Shown here: positions 62,001 through 64,000 of the stretch, in pieces | Numbering within the stretch: the first letter of the stretch is position 1 | Layout of the letters: each line of letters begins with the position of its first letter | From: Telmatactis stephensoni | Lineage: Eukaryota; Cnidaria; Anthozoa; Actiniaria; Isophelliidae | Direction: 5' to 3' | DNA: 64,000 bases | NCBI GenBank assembly: GCA_029948255.1 | Contig: JALIZF010001424.1 | Span: forward strand, 62,001 to 126,000 | Made by a program: the position numbers and the translations under genes | Notes under the pieces: generated by a model | Seen by the model: the letters and a program-made list of their open reading frames with translations, nothing else | What the model was told of the DNA's origin: nothing | Database searches by the model: none

Positions 62001-62185
62001 ATGTTTTCTTCACTTGCATATACACCCAAGGGTGACACTGCCACCATCATATAATTGCATGCATCATGTTGAAATTGATGCTGTCAAGTACCTTGGGATG
62101 TATCTGTGCATCATACAGCCATAAGGTTGCCACATGTTACCACGCCACCAACCAGAACTAAACATCATATCACATGTATCTGACC
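44099..62185 (-). CDS. CASD1: CASD1, N-acetylneuraminate (sialate) O-acetyltransferase, 5' partial
   Basis: Twenty-two coding exons were traced: 62,185-62,092; 61,242-61,122; 59,949-59,911; 59,457-59,395; 58,815-58,771; 57,276-57,231; 56,964-56,833; 56,398-56,308; 53,816-53,711; 53,074-52,950; 51,666-51,599; 50,704-50,572; 50,037-49,929; 49,405-49,316; 48,541-48,422; 47,776-47,620; 47,364-47,285; 47,001-46,897; 46,420-46,280; 45,668-45,591; 45,058-44,966; 44,371-44,099. All phases agree and give 768 residues; human CASD1 has 797. The lumenal SGNH-hydrolase domain comes first: WQPYGCMMHRY, then GDSRSRGL (nucleophile Ser codon at 61,191-61,193), and DGLH (Asp and His codons at 53,735-53,746). 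A multi-spanning acyltransferase-3-like membrane domain follows, with FYFYMCDR, EEWRGWMQLVIL, VMGRPYQFYYFVPL and FIGQYHIWLA. The enzyme moves acetyl groups from acetyl-CoA to sialic acid in the Golgi. The N-terminal cytoplasmic tail and first membrane anchor (about 45 residues) are not visible and probably lie beyond 64,000. Confidence 0.96.
45150..45215. repeat. Trinucleotide microsatellite (CAT, CAA)
   Basis: ATCATCATCATCATCAAC followed by CAACAACAACGACAAC in a CASD1 intron. The adjoining 45,260-46,030 contains GTTACAC- and TTGCAA-rich sequence that may derive from old inverted-repeat elements flanking the exon at 45,591-45,668, but no clear ends were found. Confidence 0.7.
48001..48110 (+). 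mobile_element. 3' end of a retroposon with (CTCAT)n tail
   Basis: CATCACGCCCCTAGGTTAG leads to AATAAAGTTGATCTCATC and CTCATCTCATCTCTCAT. The same terminus in opposite orientation lies at 21,957-22,110. It is located in a CASD1 intron. Confidence 0.6.
48633..49282. repeat. 650 bp (CAGT)n tetranucleotide array filling a CASD1 intron
   Basis: About 160 repeats of CAGT, with two interruptions near 48,915 and 48,967 that shift the register. The intron is 48,542-49,315, so the array occupies about 84% of it. It begins about 33 bp after the splice donor and ends about 90 bp before the acceptor. Because the unit has no stop in any plus-strand frame, it yields spurious Ser-Val-Ser-Gln reading frames of about 240 residues. 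In the transcript the repeat reads UGAC. Confidence 0.97.
52460..52909. mobile_element. MITE in a CASD1 intron
   Basis: ATTAAGAGGGGATATTTTTT near the left end pairs with AAAAAAATCTCCTCTTAAT at the right. GAGCA and TGCTC follow inside. The inner part contains a direct repeat (GTGTTAATCCA, then ACAAAAATTTGGAT, at 52,600 and 52,810). The element ends 41 bp from the 52,950 exon border. Confidence 0.6.
53931..55796. mobile_element. 1.87 kb element with GGTGGCGAATGGTC terminal inverted repeats in a CASD1 intron
   Basis: GGTGGCGAATGGTC at 53,931-53,944 and GACCATTCGCCACC at 55,783-55,796 bound the segment. Next to both ends are clusters of TTCCGAGAC motifs, but these lie in the same orientation on both sides. 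A small candidate exon for an encoded protein lies at 54,389-54,438. The rest of the interior is AT-rich without a long frame, so the element would be a deletion derivative. The superfamily is unknown. Confidence 0.55.
54389..54438 (+). pseudogene. Candidate 5' coding exon of an element-encoded protein
   Basis: ATG opens a 16-codon charged frame (MEEPEPSRKELRQKRK) that ends exactly at a GTGAGTAC donor. It lies on the strand opposite to CASD1 inside the inverted-repeat element. A first exon left after internal deletion would look like this, but so short a frame could be chance. Confidence 0.25.
57401..57494. repeat. Two-copy tandem repeat, 53 bp period
   Basis: GGGACAGGTTTTGAATTTTG followed by AATTCAAGACCTGCAT occurs at 57,401 and 57,454. 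It is intronic in CASD1. Confidence 0.85.
57671..57735 (-). mobile_element. tRNA-derived SINE head or tRNA pseudogene
   Basis: Minus strand: box A-like TAGCATAGTGGTAAG and box B-like GGTTCGAGGCT at tRNA-like spacing, without a pairing acceptor stem. Nearby, plus-strand AATAAACG followed by TATTG repeats at 57,825-57,850 looks like a separate retroposon tail. Confidence 0.5.
58142..58508. mobile_element. MITE with AGGGTGGATAG ends, carrying a SINE insert
   Basis: AGGGTGGATAGTAGTGCTAT at the left and ATAGCGCTATCCACCCT at the right, with paired GAATAAATCC and GGATTTATCC inside. The unit is interrupted by a tRNA-like SINE at 58,228-58,340. A fragment resembling the left arm (TGAATAAATCCTCATC) recurs near 63,575. 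Confidence 0.75.
58228..58340 (+). mobile_element. tRNA-derived SINE nested in a MITE
   Basis: Box A-like GGTTGGTTAGTGCGCAGC near 58,244 and box B-like GAGTTTGATTCCC near 58,280, followed by a T-rich body (TTTCACCTTCTTTCC). It is not a functional tRNA by stem pairing. Its right limit is uncertain. Confidence 0.6.
60150..60466. repeat. Interspersed repeat in a CASD1 intron, shared with 10.9-11.4 kb
   Basis: About 310 bp matching 11,041-11,342, from ATTATAAAATATTTGAGATA to TTTTATATTCCTTAA, and containing GAGGACAGAGACATGGCTCG. Internally inverted TGTCTCTGTAC and GTACAGAGACAT segments show a foldback tendency. Confidence 0.8.
61510..61640. repeat. GTGGTA/GTGATG-rich simple repeat
   Basis: GTTAGTGGTAGTGGTAGTG and related trinucleotide-like sequence in a CASD1 intron. 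The reading frames across it are low-complexity. Confidence 0.65.
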
Positions 62186-64000
62186 CTATAAGCATCAAGA
62201 ATTTGTGACTATGAATTAGCATGAAGTAGTTATAGAGTGTACGCCATACATCCGTGAAATATAAAAACTTAATATGTATTGTCTTAATGCACTATTATGT
62301 ATAAACTAGTTGATATCACTGAAGCAGAACAGTTCAAATAACAATAGCAAGGTATCTAGTGGTCTTTGTCTTTCTTTGTGTAGTTTATGCCTGAGTGAGT
62401 GAATTCTTAGTTATTGGATAACAAAATAGTTGATAACTAAATACTGTTAATGTGCTAAATAGTAATGTTAGTAGTTGTTTCATGGATATATGGCGTGCAC
62501 TCTATCATTATCATGGAAATTGATATGCCTCAAAGTTTTTCAAACCAGAATATGATTTATAATGATTAAAAGGCAATAGATAAAATCAGCTAATAATGTG
62601 TTGCTATATGTACGTTTCCTCCTCATTCAAAACCTCATCTTTTATCACATGGACATTTTTTTAGAACAAAAGTTCTTATTCCCAGAGGTTTTGAATTTGG
62701 TTGAAACTTACACAGTAACATGCTAGCTGATTTGGTCTATGGAAAATAAATTATATCAAACTGATTAAAAATTTCTGAAAAATAATTTCAAACTGCAAGT
62801 TGCCACAAAACACTCAAATTACCAAAGACAAGATCACTGACAAAGGACAAATGACAAAACGGTTTAGTGGAAATATCACTTGTGGCTAAGTGTCCGAGAG
62901 TGGTAAAATGGAGTGTGGTAAACAAGCAAAAGCAAATCTAACAAAAGTGAAATGCAGTGTTTACATAGGAAATTAGTCAAGAAGTTAAATTCACATAATT
63001 GTAATCTAGTCCTAAATATCTTTGACTTTTGGACTACTGATGATTCAGTTGTCTGAGTAATTAGACTTTCTGTCCACTCTTGGTGACCATAATAATCCAC
63101 ATGCAGTCAACCCTGGCTGCAACACAGGTAGCCCAAGCTCACTGTTAGTGTTGGTTTGCTATAGAATATATGTGACTTAATTAAATCTTCATTTCTTACC
63201 TTGAATCACAATAAAATCCCTTGAAACTTGCATGGTGTCCTTTTGATGTACTGCATTACCACCTGGCTGAGTGTGAGCGAGTTTCGTTCAGTTTAAGATA
63301 GCTTTCCCCCACCATAGATAAGGAGGAGAGAAGCTCTCTTATCTATGGTGGGGGAAAGCTATCTTAAACTGAACGAAACTCGCTCACACTCAGCCAGGCG
63401 GTAATGCAGTACATCAAAAGGACACCATGCAAGTTTCAAGGGATTTTATTGTGATTCAAGGTAAGAAATGAAGATTTAATTAAGTCACATATATTCTATA
63501 GCAAACCAACACTAACAGTGAGCTTGGGCTACCTGTGGCTGCAATTGCATGCAAGTGAATGCTGATCCCACTGAATAAATCCTCATCTTTTGGATAAATA
63601 TCTTGTTGAGAGCAACATTTTATCAACTGCATGAATAAGAATTTATTCTGCAATGACAGAAATATACAGTTTTTGTCCAAGTGAAGGCTGTACTTCCATG
63701 CACAGTATCTACATGCATGTGTTTATGTATTAATAAAGAATGCTCTGTAATTATAAAATAATGTGATAAAAATGTCACTCTCAATGACTTCAGATTCCAA
63801 TTTCATACTAAGTTTATGTATCAATATTATTGGTATTATTCATGTTAATGTGTTTTACACAAGCTTCGACGTGGCAGTATTCACATAAGTTTATAGCTGT
63901 GTCAAAATAATTAAGGTTCATCCCCTCTTTACATTGAGTCCAATGATAATAATAATATCCACAGCTGCATTGACATAATCTAATTTAGAGTCTTATTTAT
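62186..64000. other. CASD1 upstream intron or flank
   Basis: The first traced exon begins at an acceptor (62,186) with two bases of a split codon, so a further upstream exon must exist. I found no candidate with a membrane anchor in this 1.8 kb. The stretch contains the palindrome at 63,123-63,537 and a MITE-arm fragment near 63,575. No gene is seen. Confidence 0.5.
63123..63537. repeat. 415 bp near-perfect palindrome
   Basis: Two 200 bp arms (63,123-63,322 and 63,338-63,537) are reverse complements with one mismatch found (CCACCTGG against CCAGGCGG). They surround a 15 bp loop. No coding feature or target duplication is evident at the outer ends. Confidence 0.95.

Noticed and set aside
63180..63290. 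Possible CASD1 upstream exon ending in a GTAAGA donor
   Set aside because: It lies inside the palindrome, so the same signal occurs on both strands, and the translation does not resemble the CASD1 N terminus.

Overview
This is a eukaryotic, AT-rich, intron-rich window with four well-supported protein-coding genes and a repeat-choked left third. The proteins read as those of an early-branching animal, most likely an anthozoan cnidarian such as a stony coral or anemone. The evidence is a beta-catenin with the canonical animal degron and DTDL tail, a full CASD1 orthologue, ephrin and fibrinogen modules, and a dense load of short inverted-repeat transposons. The exact species is not readable from the sequence.

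Layout. About 1-15.2 kb holds no convincing gene. It is a nest of non-autonomous DNA elements: a tandem array of about three 2.3 kb units (2011-9895), nested MITEs, foldback elements, a tRNA-derived SINE, and a 547 bp Mutator-like MITE with a perfect 9 bp target duplication. At 15.5-17.25 kb (minus) lies a two-exon gene for a secreted protein with a papain-fold Cys/His domain. A second repeat cluster covers 17.5-21.2 kb. From 27,789 down to 21,686 (minus) lies a seven-exon gene joining a signal peptide, a complete ephrin-type ectodomain, a Pro/Thr linker, a short coiled coil and a C-terminal fibrinogen-related domain. An ephrin-fibrinogen secreted protein is the most unusual object in the window. 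At 29.9-31.2 kb (plus) is a one-exon coding region for a 435-residue coiled-coil protein. From 42.8 down to 32.3 kb (minus) is beta-catenin, with three probable non-coding 5' exons and nine coding exons (740 residues). From beyond 62.2 kb down to 43.7 kb (minus) is CASD1, the sialate O-acetyltransferase, with 22 coding exons traced (768 residues). Only its extreme N-terminal exon(s) are missing, probably beyond the right edge. Its introns carry a 650 bp tetranucleotide array, several MITEs and SINE-like sequences. Upstream of its first visible exon is a 415 bp near-perfect palindrome.

Function. Beta-catenin is the cell-adhesion and Wnt effector. CASD1 modifies sialic acids in the Golgi. The ephrin-fibrinogen protein and the papain-fold protein both carry signal peptides and look like extracellular recognition or processing proteins. 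Nothing suggests that the four genes form a shared pathway. Exon borders were set by hand from GT/AG signals, unbroken frame and family similarity recalled from knowledge, with no alignment run.
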